Of a DNA stretch of 64,000 nt, positions 54,941 through 64,000 are shown one piece after another. Origin of the DNA: Plantactinospora soyae (GTDB lineage: Bacteria; Actinomycetota; Actinomycetes; Mycobacteriales; Micromonosporaceae); the NCBI RefSeq assembly GCF_014874095.1, contig NZ_JADBEB010000001.1, positions 5,332,001 through 5,396,000 on the forward strand, read 5' to 3'. The stretch's first letter is position 1. Every line of letters starts with the position of its first letter. Below the pieces are notes generated by a model. The model was not told the DNA's origin. It saw only the letters and a list, made by a program, of their open reading frames with translations, and did not search any database. Made by a program: the position numbers and the translations under genes.

Positions 54941-57900
54941 TGTCGGGTGTGGGTGGGTCGCGGTTGGTGTTGCGGGCGGGGGTTCGTCCGGAGCGGGTGG
55001 TGTTGTCGTTTGCGCAGCAGCGGTTGTGGTTTGTGGGTCAGTTGGAGGGTGCGAGTTCGTTGTATAACGTGCCGGTGGCGGTGCGGTTGAGTGGTGGGTT
55101 GGATGTGGGGGCGTTGGAGGTGGCGTTGGGGGATGTTGTTGGTCGGCATGAGTCGTTGCGGACGGTGTTTCCGGCGGTGGATGGTGAGCCGTATCAGCGG
55201 GTGTTGGGTGTGGGGGAGTTTGATTGGTGTTTGCCGGTGCGGCGGGTGGGTGTGGATGAGTTGCCGGCGGTGGTGGCTGAGGCGGTTGGTTATACGTTTG
55301 ATTTGTCGGTGGAGGTGCCGGTTCGGGCGTGGTTGTTCGAGGTTGGTGTTGACGAGTTCGTGTTGGTGTTGGTGACGCATCATATTGCTGGTGATGCGTG
55401 GTCGCGGGCGCCGTTGGGGCGGGATTTGTCGGTGGCGTATGCGGCGCGGTTGCGGGGTGAGGTGCCGGGGTGGGATCCGTTGCCGGTGCAGTATGCGGAT
55501 TATGCGTTGTGGCAGCGGGAGTTGTTGGGGGAGGCGTCTGATCCGGACAGTGTGTTGTCGCGGGAGTTGGCGTATTGGCGGGGGGTGTTGGCTGGGGCGC
55601 CTGAGGAGTTGGCGTTGCCGTATGACCGGCCGCGTCCGGTGGTGGCGAGTCATCGTGGGCATCGGGTGGAGTTGCGGGTTCCCGCTGGGGTGCATCGCCG
55701 GTTGGTGGGGTTGGCGCGTGCGGAGGGTGTTACCGGGTTCATGGTGTTGCAGTCGGCGTTGGCGGTGTTGTTGTCGCGGTTGGGTGCGGGTACTGATATT
55801 CCGATTGGGTCGTCGGTGGCGGGGCGTACTGATGAGGCGTTGGATGATTTGGTCGGGTTTTTCGTCAACACGTTGGTGATCCGTACTGACCTGTCGGGGG
55901 ATCCGACGTTTGTTGAGGTGTTGGGTCGGGTCCGGCAGACGAGTCTGGGTGCGTTGGAGCATCAGGAGGTGCCGTTCGAGCGGTTGGTGGAGGATCTTTC
56001 TCCGGTTCGTTCGTTGGCGCGGCATCCGTTGTTCCAGACGATGTTGACGGTGCAGAACACTGAGCGTGGCACTCTCGACCTTGAGGGTGTGGTTGTTGAT
56101 GGTTCGGTGTTGTCGTCGGTGGGGGCGGCGGTCGCGCCGGCGAAGTTTGATCTGTTCGTTGCGGCTCAGGAGGTGTTCGACGAGGACGGTCAGCCGGCCG
56201 GGGTGCAGGGATCGGTGACGGCGTCGGCGGACCTGTTCGACGAGTCGACGGCGCGGCGGATCACCGACTGGTTCGCACTGGTGTTGGAGACGGTGGCCAC
56301 GTCCGCCGACGTACGGCTGCACGAGATCGATCTGTTGGGTGCGGGACAGCGGGAACGAATCCTGCGGGACTGGAACGATACTGCCGAGAATCTGCCGCCG
56401 GTGTTGTTGCACGAGCAATTCTCGCAGCAGGTGACACAGAACCCGGACGCGACCGCGATCGTGGCCGACGGGATGCCGGTGTCGTATCGGGAGTTGGACA
56501 CGGCGGCGAACCAACTCGCCCACTATCTTGTGGATCAGGGCGTCGGAGCGGAGTCCGTCGTCGGTTTGTGCCTGCCGCGTGGGATGCGGATGATCACCGC
56601 GATTTTGGCGGTGTGGAAGGCCGGCGCGGCATATTTGCCGATCGACGCGCGACTACCGGTCGATCGTGTCGCGTTCATGCTCGCCGACAGCCGCGCCGTG
56701 TTGCTGCTCGGCACCCAGGATGTGTTGGATGACCTGCCCGCTGGCGGGTCGGTGCGGATGGTCGCGGACGAGACGATCACCGTCCGCCCGGAAACGGCAC
56801 CACCGACGGTGACAACCGATCCGGCGGGTTTGGCGTATGTGATTTATACGTCGGGGTCGACGGGTTCGCCTAAGGGTGTGGCGGTCACGCACGGTTCGTT
56901 GGCGAATTATGTGGGGTCGGTGTCGTCCCGGTTGGGTTGGGGCGGTGTCGGGGTGCGGTACGGGTTGTTGCAGCCGCAGGTGACGGATCTTGGTAACACG
57001 GTTGTGTTCACCAGTCTCGTCTCCGGCGGTGTTCTGCATGTGTTGGATCCGGAGGTGGTGATTGATCCGGAGGCGGTCGCGGGTTATCTGGCGGAGCATC
57101 GGATTGATCATGTGAAGGTGGTGCCGTCGCATCTGATGGCGTTGTCGGCGGTTGCCGGGGTGGGACGGGTGCTGCCGTCGGGTTCGTTGGTTCTTGGTGG
57201 TGAGGCGGCCCCGGCCGGCTGGGTGACCGCTCTGGTGGAAGCGGCCGGTGATCGGCCGGTGTTCAACCACTATGGTCCGACGGAGACGACGATCGGTGTC
57301 GCGACCGCGAGGTTGTCGACCGGTCCGGTGGTGCCGATCGGTACCCCGATCGCCAATACCCGACTGTTCGTACTCGACGTCGCTCTTTCCCCGGTGCCGC
57401 CGGGTGTGGTCGGCGAGTTGTATGTCGCCGGTGTCCAGCTCGCTCGCGGCTATGTGGGCCGGGCGGCGATGACCGCCGAGCGGTTCGTGGCGTGTCCGTT
57501 CGAGCCGGGCCGGCGGATGTATCGCACCGGTGACCTGGCCAGATGGACGCCGGATGGGCAGGTGGTGTTCGTCGGGCGGGCTGATGAGCAGGTGAAGGTT
57601 CGCGGGTTCCGGATCGAGCCCGGTGAGGTCGAGGCGGTACTACGCGGTCATCCGCAGGTGGGCCAGGCCGTCGTGGTGGTCCGGGAGGACGTTCCCGGCG
57701 ACCGCAGGCTGATCGCGTACGTAGTGCCCGAGGACGTCGAGGACTGGACACCGAGCACGGTCCGGGAGTACACCGCGCGGCGGCTACCGGAGTACATGGT
57801 CCCCGCCACCATCGTCACCCTCAACCACCTTCCCCTGACCACCGCCGGAAAACTCGACCGACGCGCACTACCAACCCCCGACTACACCACCGGCACCACC

Positions 57901-60900
57901 ACCGGCACCCGCCGCGCCCCCACCACCGTCCAAGAAGAAATCCTCTGCACCACCTTCGCCCAGGTACTCGGCCTCGAAACCGTCGGAATCGACGACGATT
58001 TCTTTGAGTTGGGTGGGCATTCGTTGTTGGCGGTGCGGTTGGTGTCGCGGGTGCGTGTGGTGTTGGGTGTGGAGTTGCCTTTGCGGGTGTTGTTTGATGT
58101 GCCGAGTGTTGTTGGGGTAGCGGGTTGGTTGGGTGTGTCGGGTGTGGGTGGGTCGCGGTTGGTGTTGCGGGCGGGGGTTCGTCCGGAGCGGGTGGTGTTG
58201 TCGTTTGCGCAGCAGCGGTTGTGGTTTGTGGGTCAGTTGGAGGGGGCGAGTTCGTTGTATAACGTGCCGGTGGCGGTGCGGTTGAGTGGTGGGTTGGATG
58301 TGGGGGCGTTGGAGGTGGCGTTGGGGGATGTTGTTGGTCGGCATGAGTCGTTGCGGACGGTGTTTCCGGCGGTGGATGGTGAGCCGTATCAGCGGGTGTT
58401 GGGTGTGGGGGAGTTTGATTGGTGTTTGCCGGTGCGGCGGGTGGGTGTGGATGAGTTGCCGGCGGTGGTGGCTGAGGCGGTTGGTTATACGTTTGATTTG
58501 TCGGTGGAGGTGCCGGTTCGGGGGTGGTTGTTCGAGGTTGGTGTTGACGAGTTCGTGTTGGTGTTGGTGACGCATCATATTGCTGGTGATGCGTGGTCGC
58601 GGGCGCCGTTGGGGCGGGATTTGTCGGTGGCGTACGCGGCGCGGTTGCGGGGTGAGGTGCCGGGGTGGGATCCGTTGCCGGTGCAGTATGCGGATTATGC
58701 GTTGTGGCAGCGGGAGTTGTTGGGGGAGGCGTCTGATCCGGACAGTGTGTTGTCGCGGGAGTTGGCGTATTGGCGGGGGGTGTTGGCTGGGGCGCCTGAG
58801 GAGTTGGCGTTGCCGTATGACCGGCCGCGTCCGGTGGTGGCGAGTCATCGTGGGCATCGGGTGGAGTTGCGGGTTCCCGCTGGGGTGCATCGCCGGTTGG
58901 TGGGGTTGGCGCGTGCGGAGGGTGTTACCGGGTTCATGGTGTTGCAGTCGGCGTTGGCGGTGTTGTTGTCGCGGTTGGGTGCGGGTACTGATATTCCGAT
59001 TGGGTCGTCGGTGGCGGGGCGTACTGATGAGGCGTTGGATGATTTGGTCGGGTTTTTCGTCAACACGTTGGTGATCCGTACTGACCTGTCGGGGGATCCG
59101 ACGTTTGTTGAGGTGTTGGGTCGGGTCCGGCAGACGAGTCTGGGTGCGTTGGAGCATCAGGAGGTGCCGTTCGAGCGGTTGGTGGAGGATCTTTCTCCGG
59201 TTCGTTCGTTGGCGCGGCATCCGTTGTTCCAGACGATGTTGACGGTGCAGAACACTGAGCGTGGCACTCTCGACCTTGAGGGTGTGGTTGTTGATGGTTC
59301 GGTGTTGTCGTCGGTGGGGGCGGCGGTCGCGCCGGCGAAGTTTGATCTGTTCGTTGCGGCTCAGGAGGTGTTCGACGAGGACGGTCAGCCGGCCGGGGTG
59401 CAGGGATCGGTGACGGCGTCGGCGGACCTGTTCGACGAGTCGACGGCGCGGCGGATCACCGACTGGTTCGCACTGGTGTTGGAGACGGTGGCCACGTCCG
59501 CCGACGTACGGCTGCACGAGATCGATCTGTTGGGTGCGGGACAGCGGGAACGAATCCTGCGGGACTGGAACGATACTGCCGAGAATCTGCCGCCGGTGTT
59601 GTTGCACGAGCAATTCTCGCAGCAGGTGACACAGAACCCGGACGCGACCGCGATCGTGGCCGACGGGATGCCGGTGTCGTATCGGGAGTTGGACACGGCG
59701 GCGAACCAACTCGCCCACTATCTTGTGGATCAGGGCGTCGGAGCGGAGTCCGTCGTCGGTTTGTGCCTGCCGCGTGGGATGCGGATGATCACCGCGATTT
59801 TGGCGGTGTGGAAGGCCGGCGCGGCATATTTGCCGATCGACGCGCGACTACCGGTCGATCGTGTCGCGTTCATGCTCGCCGACAGCCGCGCCGTGTTGCT
59901 GCTCGGCACCCAGGATGTGTTGGATGACCTGCCCGCTGGCGGGTCGGTGCGGATGGTCGCGGACGAGACGATCACCGTCCGCCCGGAAACGGCACCACCG
60001 ACGGTGACAACCGATCCGGCGGGTTTGGCGTATGTGATTTATACGTCGGGGTCGACGGGTTCGCCTAAGGGTGTGGCGGTCACGCACGGTTCGTTGGCGA
60101 ATTATGTGGGGTCGGTGTCGTCCCGGTTGGGTTGGGGCGGTGTCGGGGTGCGGTACGGGTTGTTGCAGCCGCAGGTGACGGATCTTGGTAACACGGTTGT
60201 GTTCACCAGTCTCGTCTCCGGCGGTGTTCTGCATGTGTTGGATCCGGAGGTGGTGATTGATCCGGAGGCGGTCGCGGGTTATCTGGCGGAGCATCGGATT
60301 GATCATGTGAAGGTGGTGCCGTCGCATCTGATGGCGTTGTCGGCGGTTGCCGGGGTGGGACGGGTGCTGCCGTCGGGTTCGTTGGTTCTTGGTGGTGAGG
60401 CGGCCCCGGCCGGCTGGGTGACCGCTCTGGTGGAAGCGGCCGGTGATCGGCCGGTGTTCAACCACTATGGTCCGACGGAGACGACGATCGGTGTCGCGAC
60501 CGCGAGGTTGTCGACCGGTCCGGTGGCGCCGATCGGTACCCCGATCGCGAATACCCGCCTGTATGTGTTGGATGGTTTCCTGCGGCCGGTGCCACCGGGC
60601 GTGGTCGGCGAGCTGTATGTGGCCGGTGTCGGGGTGGCGCGGGGGTATGTGGGTCAGGTCGGGCTGACGGCGGTCCGGTTCGTGGCGTGCCCGTTCGAGT
60701 CGGGTGAGCGGATGTATCGGACCGGTGACCTGGCCAGGTGGGCTGCTGATGGGCAGGTGGTGTTCGTCGGTCGGGCTGATGAGCAGGTGAAGGTTCGTGG
60801 GTTCCGGATCGAGCCTGGTGAGGTCGAGGCGGTTCTACGTGGTCATCCGCAGGTGGGCCAGGTCGTCGTGGTGGTCCGGGAGGACGTTGCCGGTGACCGT

Positions 60901-63900
60901 AGGCTGATCGCGTACGTGGTGCCCGAGGACGTCGAGGACTGGACACCGAGCACGGTCCGGGAGTACACCGCGCGGCGGCTACCGGAGTACATGGTCCCCG
61001 CCACCATCGTCACCCTCAACCACCTTCCCCTGACCACCGGCGGAAAACTCGACCGCCGCGCACTACCGGCCCCCGACTACACCACCGGCACCACCACCGG
61101 CACCCGCCGCGCCCCCACCACCGTCCAAGAAGAAATCCTCTGCACCACCTTCGCCCAGGTACTCGGCCTCGAAACCGTCGGAATCGACGACGACTTCTTC
61201 GAACTGGGTGGGCACTCGCTGCTCGCCGTGTCACTGGTGGAGCGGCTGCGGGAACAGGGCGTGTCGGTATCGGTCCGGGCACTGTTCGAAGCGTCGACAC
61301 CCGCCGGGCTGGCCGAGACGGCAGCGGCCGAGCCGGTGGTGGTACCGGACAACCTGATCCCGGACGATGCGGACCGGATCACGGCGGACATGCTGCCGTT
61401 GGTGACGCTCGGCGACACGGACGTGGAGCTGATCGTCGCCGGCGTGGATGGCGGCGCCCGGAACGTAGCCGACGTGTACCCCTTGGCGCCGCTGCAGGAG
61501 GGACTGCTGTTCCACCACCTGATGGCCGACGAGGGCAGAGACCCGTACGTGACGCGCCGGGTGCTGGAATTCGACTCCCGGGCGCGGCTCGACGAGTTCG
61601 CCCAGGCGTTGCAGCAGGTGGTGGATCGGCACGACATCTACCGCACGGCGGTGGTGTGGGAGGAACTGCCCGAGCCGGTACAGGTGGTGTGGCGGCAAGC
61701 GATGCTGTCGGTGACCACCCACATGTTGGACGGCACCGGGGCGGACCCGGTGGCCCGGCTGATCGAGCTGGCCGGGCCGGTACTGGACCCGGGCCGGCCG
61801 CCGCTGATGGACCTGCACGTCGCCCGCGTCGAGGAAGGGCGCTGGCTCGGGCTGCTCCGGATGCATCACATGGTGCTGGACCACCAGGGGCTGGACGTAC
61901 TGCTCGCCGAGTTGCGGGCGATCCTGACCGGTCGGGGCGCCGAACTGGCGGCGGCGCTGCCGTTCCGGAACTTCGTCGTACAGGCGCGGAGTGTCTCGCG
62001 GCAGGAGCACGAGCGGTTCTTCGCCACGCTGCTCGGCGACGTGAGTGAGCCGACCGCACCGTACGGGTTGATGGACGTACGCGGTGACGGCACGCGATCG
62101 GTGACCGGGCTGGTGCCGGTGCCGCCGGAGGTCGTCGACCGGCTGCGCGAGGTGGCCCGGCGGCTGGGTATCAGCACCGCCACGCTCCTGCATGTCGCCT
62201 GGGCGCGGGTGCTGTCGGTGGTCTCCGGCCGAGACGACGTCGTGTTCGGCACGGTGCTCTTCGGGCGGATGAACGCCGGCGCCGGCGCGGACCGCGTGGT
62301 GGGGCCGTTCATGAACACCCTGCCGGTGCGGGCGCAGACCGGCCACGTCGGTGTCCGGGCCGCGGTGGAGCAGATGCGGTCGCAACTCGCGGCACTCCTG
62401 GAGCACGAACACGCCCCGCTGGCGGTGGCGCAGCAGGCCAGCGGCGTCGCAGACAACACGCCACTGTTCACCTCCCTGTTCAACTACCGCTACATCGGCC
62501 ACCAACCTGCGGGCAGCCGGGACGAGGATGCCGCCGCTCAGGAGCAGGTGATCGAGGGGATTCGGTCGGTACAGGTCCAGAACCGGACCAACTATCCGCT
62601 CGCCGTCGGGGTCAACGATCTCGGTGCCGAGGGGCTGAGCCTGAGCGTGCAGGCGGTCGACCCGGTCGATCCGCACGCGGTGGGCCGGTTGTTGTGCACC
62701 GCTGTCGAGCATCTCGTCAACGCGCTGCACGACGGCCCGGACATCCCCATGCACGCCGTGGAGGTGCTTGACGCCGGGCAGCTGGCGCAGAAGCTGATCG
62801 ACTGGAACGACACCGCACTGGAGGTCGCCGACACCACGGCACGCGGGCTGTTCGAGGCGCAGGTGCTGCGGGCGCCGGACGCGACGGCGGTGGTGGGTGA
62901 CGGCATCGAGCTGACCTATGCCGAGCTGGACGCCCGGGCGAACCAGTTCGCGCAGTATCTGGGCGGGTTCGGGGTGCGGGCGGAGTCGGTGGTGGCGCTG
63001 CTGCTGGACCGGGGCGTCGATTTCGTGGTGGCCGTACTCGGAGTCTGGAAGGCCGGCGCGGCCTATCTGCCGGTGGATCCGCGCAACCCGGCCGACCGGG
63101 TCGCCTTCATCCTCGGAGACAGCGGGGCGACCGTCCTGGTGACGTCGTCCGGCGTTGGTGACCTGCACGAGATGCCGGGCGTACCAACGGTGGTGCTGGA
63201 CGATCCTGCCACCCGTACCCGGCTGGCGGAGTGTGTCCCGGCAGCGCCGTCGGTGCGCGTGGCGGCGGACGGGTTGGCGTACGTCATCTACACCTCCGGG
63301 TCGACCGGCATCCCGAAGGGCGTCGCGCTGACGCACACCGGACTGGTCAACCTGATGACCACCTTCCGCCAGCAGATCGGGATGGATGCCGAGGCGCGGG
63401 TGTTGCAGTTCGCCTCGATCGGATTCGACGCGGCGACCTGGGAGGTGTCGGCGGCGCTGTGCCTGGGAGGCGTGCTCGTGGTGGCGGACGCCGACGAGCT
63501 GCTGCCCGGTGCGGGGCTGACCGAGGTGGTCGCACGGCACGGGGTGACCCACGCGGGACTGCCGCCGGCGGTGCTGGCCACGTTGCGGCCCGAAGACATG
63601 CGTACGGTGACCACGATCATCTCGGCGGGCGAGGCGCTGAGCGGAGAGCTGGTCAGTCGCTGGGCGCCGGAACGGACCTTCTACAACGGGTACGGTCCGA
63701 CCGAGACCACCGTCGCCACGACGATGTCAGCCCCACTGGCGGTGGACCAGGCACCGGTGATCGGTACCCCGATCTACAACACACGAGTATTCGTCCTGGA
63801 CAACGTGTTGAACCCGGTGCCGGTGGGGGTGGCCGGCGAACTCTACGTCGTCGGTGCCCAGCTCGCGCGGGGCTACGTGGGCCGGGTGAGCCTGACCGCA

Positions 63901-64000
63901 GAGCGGTTCGTGGCCTGTCCGTTCGGGTCGGGTGAGCGGATGTACCGGACCGGTGACCTCGTCAAGTGGACGCCGGACGGGCAGTTGGTGTTCGCCGGCC
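51799..64000 (+). CDS. Nonribosomal peptide synthetase, four modules seen (C-A-T x3, then C-A), runs off window
   Basis: The frame from ATG 51799 ([19 protein letters not shown]) stays open without a stop or shift to the window end (4067 codons seen). Domains: C1 about 1-445, A1 473-965, T1 978-1047; C2 1068-1511, A2 1535-2020, T2 2045-2112; C3 2133-2576, A3 2600-3085, T3 3108-3172; C4 3225-3665, A4 3685-end. T domains show [15 protein letters not shown] with the phosphopantetheine Ser. There is no loading domain: the protein begins in C1, so it either receives an acyl or peptidyl group from another protein or uses C1 for lipo-initiation. No MbtH, thioesterase or epimerisation domain is visible in the window. 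A2 and A3 both carry the Asp code. Confidence 0.92.
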   Translation, partial: MIPLSYAQRRLWFLAQLEGPNPAYNSGVVLRLRGRLDVAALDAALRDVIGRHESLRTVFPAADAEPYQQIVDMRQLDWQLQVRRVATEDLAGAVAQAERCSFDLETEIPVRGWLFQTDGDQHAPDDHVLVLIVHHIAMDGWSQAPLARDLSTAYAARLRQAAPEWAALPVQYADYALWQRELLGDGSDPESVLSTQLAYWRQALAGAPEELLLPVDRRRPATESHRGHMVPLQVPADVHQRLVELARAEGVTAFMVLQSALAVLLSRLGAGTDVPIGFPLAGRTDEAMDDLVGFFANTLVIRTDLSGDPTFAELLGRVRQASLGALAHQDVPFERLVEELSPSRARGRHPLFQVMLSMQNTTGATLELPHLTAEVQQNATPVARFDLDVVAMEMFDDDGRPAGLRGSVTVAADLFDASTAERLAVWFRRVLATVTSKTRLRLHEVELLDAGQREQVLVGWNDTVAEPVDATVVELFERQVTRQPDAPAVLFDGVTVSYRQLDSAANRMARYLTARGVGAESVVAVVMERGIDVVVAMLAVLKAGAAYVPVDVQSPAQRVAFMVADSGARCLLTSTAYTGLVAASVPVVVVDEPAVAAELAGLAGTALSGAGASPDGAAYVIYTSGSTGQPKGVAVAHRGVVSVLASMRELFEFDAQDVWSCFHSFSFDVSVWELWGALVHGGRVVVVPHEVSRSPQELAALLGRERVTILSQTPSAFYQLLPVDGFDSSALRFVVLAGEALDPARLDGWWTRQRADGPWLVNMYGPTEATIYVTHWRLTDADRDSVIGRGIAGMSMLVLDGGLRPVPPGVIGELYVAGPGVARGYVGRVGLTAERFVACPFEPGRRMYRTGDLVRWTLDGQLVFVGRADEQVKIRGFRIEPGEVEAVLRAHPQVGQAAVVVREDVPGDQRLVAYLVAADVDIAQVRHFVRERLPEYMVPAAVVVLDRLPSTASGKLDRRSLPAPDYAAVAGAGRAPVTVQEEILCGIFAQVLGVESVGVDDDFFELGGHSLLAVRLVSRVRVVLGVELPLRVLFDVPSVVGVAGWLGVSGVGGSRLVLRAGVRPERVVLSFAQQRLWFVGQLEGASSLYNVPVAVRLSGGLDVGALEVALGDVVGRHESLRTVFPAVDGEPYQRVLGVGEFDWCLPVRRVGVDELPAVVAEAVGYTFDLSVEVPVRAWLFEVGVDEFVLVLVTHHIAGDAWSRAPLGRDLSVAYAARLRGEVPGWDPLPVQYADYALWQRELLGEASDPDSVLSRELAYWRGVLAGAPEELALPYDRPRPVVASHRGHRVELRVPAGVHRRLVGLARAEGVTGFMVLQSALAVLLSRLGAGTDIPIGSSVAGRTDEALDDLVGFFVNTLVIRTDLSGDPTFVEVLGRVRQTSLGALEHQEVPFERLVEDLSPVRSLARHPLFQTMLTVQNTERGTLDLEGVVVDGSVLSSVGAAVAPAKFDLFVAAQEVFDEDGQPAGVQGSVTASADLFDESTARRITDWFALVLETVATSADVRLHEIDLLGAGQRERILRDWNDTAENLPPVLLHEQFSQQVTQNPDATAIVADGMPVSYRELDTAANQLAHYLVDQGVGAESVVGLCLPRGMRMITAILAVWKAGAAYLPIDARLPVDRVAFMLADSRAVLLLGTQDVLDDLPAGGSVRMVADETITVRPETAPPTVTTDPAGLAYVIYTSGSTGSPKGVAVTHGSLANYVGSVSSRLGWGGVGVRYGLLQPQVTDLGNTVVFTSLVSGGVLHVLDPEVVIDPEAVAGYLAEHRIDHVKVVPSHLMALSAVAGVGRVLPSGSLVLGGEAAPAGWVTALVEAAGDRPVFNHYGPTETTIGVATARLSTGPVVPIGTPIANTRLFVLDVALSPVPPGVVGELYVAGVQLARGYVGRAAMTAERFVACPFEPGRRMYRTGDLARWTPDGQVVFVGRADEQVKVRGFRIEPGEVEAVLRGHPQVGQAVVVVREDVPGDRRLIAYVVPEDVEDWTPSTVREYTARRLPEYMVPATIVTLNHLPLTTAGKLDRRALPTPDYTTGTTTGTRRAPTTVQEEILCTTFAQVLGLETVGIDDDFFELGGHSLLAVRLVSRVRVVLGVELPLRVLFDVPSVVGVAGWLGVSGVGGSRLVLRAGVRPERVVLSFAQQRLWFVGQLEGASSLYNVPVAVRLSGGLDVGALEVALGDVVGRHESLRTVFPAVDGEPYQRVLGVGEFDWCLPVRRVGVDELPAVVAEAVGYTFDLSVEVPVRGWLFEVGVDEFVLVLVTHHIAGDAWSRAPLGRDLSVAYAARLRGEVPGWDPLPVQYADYALWQRELLGEASDPDSVLSRELAYWRGVLAGAPEELALPYDRPRPVVASHRGHRVELRVPAGVHRRLVGLARAEGVTGFMVLQSALAVLLSRLGAGTDIPIGSSVAGRTDEALDDLVGFFVNTLVIRTDLSGDPTFVEVLGRVRQTSLGALEHQEVPFERLVEDLSPVRSLARHPLFQTMLTVQNTERGTLDLEGVVVDGSVLSSVGAAVAPAKFDLFVAAQEVFDEDGQPAGVQGSVTASADLFDESTARRITDWFALVLETVATSADVRLHEIDLLGAGQRERILRDWNDTAENLPPVLLHEQFSQQVTQNPDATAIVADGMPVSYRELDTAANQLAHYLVDQGVGAESVVGLCLPRGMRMITAILAVWKAGAAYLPIDARLPVDRVAFMLADSRAVLLLGTQDVLDDLPAGGSVRMVADETITVRPETAPPTVTTDPAGLAYVIYTSGSTGSPKGVAVTHGSLANYVGSVSSRLGWGGVGVRYGLLQPQVTDLGNTVVFTSLVSGGVLHVLDPEVVIDPEAVAGYLAEHRIDHVKVVPSHLMALSAVAGVGRVLPSGSLVLGGEAAPAGWVTALVEAAGDRPVFNHYGPTETTIGVATARLSTGPVAPIGTPIANTRLYVLDGFLRPVPPGVVGELYVAGVGVARGYVGQVGLTAVRFVACPFESGERMYRTGDLARWAADGQVVFVGRADEQVKVRGFRIEPGEVEAVLRGHPQVGQVVVVVREDVAGDRRLIAYVVPEDVEDWTPSTVREYTARRLPEYMVPATIVTLNHLPLTTGGKLDRRALPAPDYTTGTTTGTRRAPTTVQEEILCTTFAQVLGLETVGIDDDFFELGGHSLLAVSLVERLREQGVSVSVRALFEASTPAGLAETAAAEPVVVPDNLIPDDADRITADMLPLVTLGDTDVELIVAGVDGGARNVADVYPLAPLQEGLLFHHLMADEGRDPYVTRRVLEFDSRARLDEFAQALQQVVDRHDIYRTAVVWEELPEPVQVVWRQAMLSVTTHMLDGTGADPVARLIELAGPVLDPGRPPLMDLHVARVEEGRWLGLLRMHHMVLDHQGLDVLLAELRAILTGRGAELAAALPFRNFVVQARSVSRQEHERFFATLLGDVSEPTAPYGLMDVRGDGTRSVTGLVPVPPEVVDRLREVARRLGISTATLLHVAWARVLSVVSGRDDVVFGTVLFGRMNAGAGADRVVGPFMNTLPVRAQTGHVGVRAAVEQMRSQLAALLEHEHAPLAVAQQASGVADNTPLFTSLFNYRYIGHQPAGSRDEDAAAQEQVIEGIRSVQVQNRTNYPLAVGVNDLGAEGLSLSVQAVDPVDPHAVGRLLCTAVEHLVNALHDGPDIPMHAVEVLDAGQLAQKLIDWNDTALEVADTTARGLFEAQVLRAPDATAVVGDGIELTYAELDARANQFAQYLGGFGVRAESVVALLLDRGVDFVVAVLGVWKAGAAYLPVDPRNPADRVAFILGDSGATVLVTSSGVGDLHEMPGVPTVVLDDPATRTRLAECVPAAPSVRVAADGLAYVIYTSGSTGIPKGVALTHTGLVNLMTTFRQQIGMDAEARVLQFASIGFDAATWEVSAALCLGGVLVVADADELLPGAGLTEVVARHGVTHAGLPPAVLATLRPEDMRTVTTIISAGEALSGELVSRWAPERTFYNGYGPTETTVATTMSAPLAVDQAPVIGTPIYNTRVFVLDNVLNPVPVGVAGELYVVGAQLARGYVGRVSLTAERFVACPFGSGERMYRTGDLVKWTPDGQLVFAG
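54794..57362 (+). repeat. Near-identical NRPS module repeat, copy 1
   Basis: Matches 57989-60557 at a constant offset of 3195 bp with only a handful of single-base differences visible (for example at 55328 and 57332), well above 99 percent identity. Covers the T1 core, C2 and most of A2. Third codon positions are mostly G or T, unlike flanking C/G-ending codons. Confidence 0.9.
54941..58130 (+). other. NRPS module 2 (C-A-T), Asp-type A domain
   Basis: C2 carries HHIAGDAWS, with Ala where the motif HHxxxDG has Gly. A2 residues D-L-T-K-V-G-H-I-G-K come from [20 protein letters not shown] and [11 protein letters not shown], the established Asp code. Nearly identical to module 3 over the repeat region. 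Confidence 0.82.
57989..60557 (+). repeat. Near-identical NRPS module repeat, copy 2
   Basis: Second copy, covering T2 core, C3 and most of A3. The borders are sharp: left of 57989 and right of about 60557 the two modules differ at many positions, but a further stretch (about 60910-61180, matching 57715-57985) is again nearly identical. Confidence 0.9.
58131..61320 (+). other. NRPS module 3 (C-A-T), Asp-type A domain
   Basis: C3 and most of A3 are near-identical to module 2 (same HHIAGDAWS, same Asp code). The end of A3 ([20 protein letters not shown]) differs from A2 and T3 ([20 protein letters not shown]) differs from T2, so the repeat does not cover the last part. Confidence 0.82.
61321..64000 (+). 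other. NRPS module 4 (atypical C, partial A)
   Basis: C4 begins [20 protein letters not shown] and carries HHMVLDHQG, an HHxxxDH variant instead of HHxxxDG, and [12 protein letters not shown]; this belongs to a separate C-domain group seen in some lipopeptide and dual-function C domains. A4 shows [30 protein letters not shown] and [11 protein letters not shown], code D-A-W-G-I-A-G-V-A, resembling hydrophobic/aromatic types but not assignable. The A domain is cut by the window end. Confidence 0.7.

Noticed and set aside
52819-56523. A 1234-codon open frame antisense to the NRPS, and a similar one at 57868-59718
   Set aside because: Both lie opposite well-defined C-A-T domains and are rich in His/Arg/Gln/Pro with no family-like content; they result from the G/T-ending codon usage of the repeat.
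1-64000. CRISPR arrays and cas genes
   Set aside because: No regularly spaced short repeats or Cas motifs were seen; the repeats found are IS ends, TPR/WD40 coding repeats and NRPS modules.

Overview
This is a 64 kb window of high-GC actinomycete DNA. TTG/GTG starts, leaderless promoters, STAND-WD40 and TPR-CHAT proteins and an NRPS all fit, and a Micromonosporaceae-like host is my best inference. It reads as a genomic island crowded with broken mobile elements (about 1-47.6 kb), followed by the start of a biosynthetic gene cluster (48.2-64 kb).

Left arm (1-18 kb): an integrase/XRE/zinc-protein operon with a frameshifted integrase; a metallopeptidase-MerR(TipAS) pair bracketed by IS21-like end repeats; an FMN reductase-GNAT fusion divergent from a MarR regulator; then nested insertion sequences (IS110, IS110 remnant, IS6, IS5-like, IS701, an integrase-core IS). 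These have truncated a probable ABC-three-component ATPase, a PIN-domain membrane protein, a HAD phosphatase and possibly others. Middle (18-31 kb): two full-length XRE-STAND NTPase-WD40 proteins and a third, decayed inverted copy, with three secreted proteins nearby and an IS66/integrase chimera.

Conflict locus (31.3-45.1 kb), the most interesting block: two operons facing outward from a 26-bp divergent promoter, plus a converging third. One encodes an HExxH protein and a TM-TIR-like protein. The second encodes a paralogous HExxH protein, a TPR-CHAT protease and a second TIR-like protein. The third encodes a larger TPR-CHAT protease and a two-TM macro-domain protein of the ThsA-macro (DUF6430) type. 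TIR plus TM-macro is the core of type II Thoeris (TIR makes an ADP-ribose-derived signal; the macro protein is the membrane effector). Here it appears combined with two CHAT proteases and a duplicated, apparently uncharacterised HExxH family, suggesting a composite immune or cell-death system.

Island edge (45-47.9 kb): fragments of a cyclase-like protein, a transposase and a lipoprotein, a DUF3592-like membrane protein, then a 43-bp copy of the 3' half of tRNA-Pro(GGG), a perfect 25-bp hairpin and the C-terminus of an integrase. This looks like an att site of an AICE-type element.

Biosynthetic cluster (48.2 kb to the end): a flavin-dependent halogenase; two sulfotransferases, one with a degenerate PAPS loop; and an NRPS that runs off the window (C-A-T, C-A-T, C-A-T, C-A...). 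Modules 2 and 3 are nearly identical over about 2.57 kb, both carry an Asp-type specificity code, and their codon usage (G/T-ending) is strikingly different from the flanking sequence. A halogenated and/or sulfated Asp-rich peptide is inferred; the product is not identifiable from this window.
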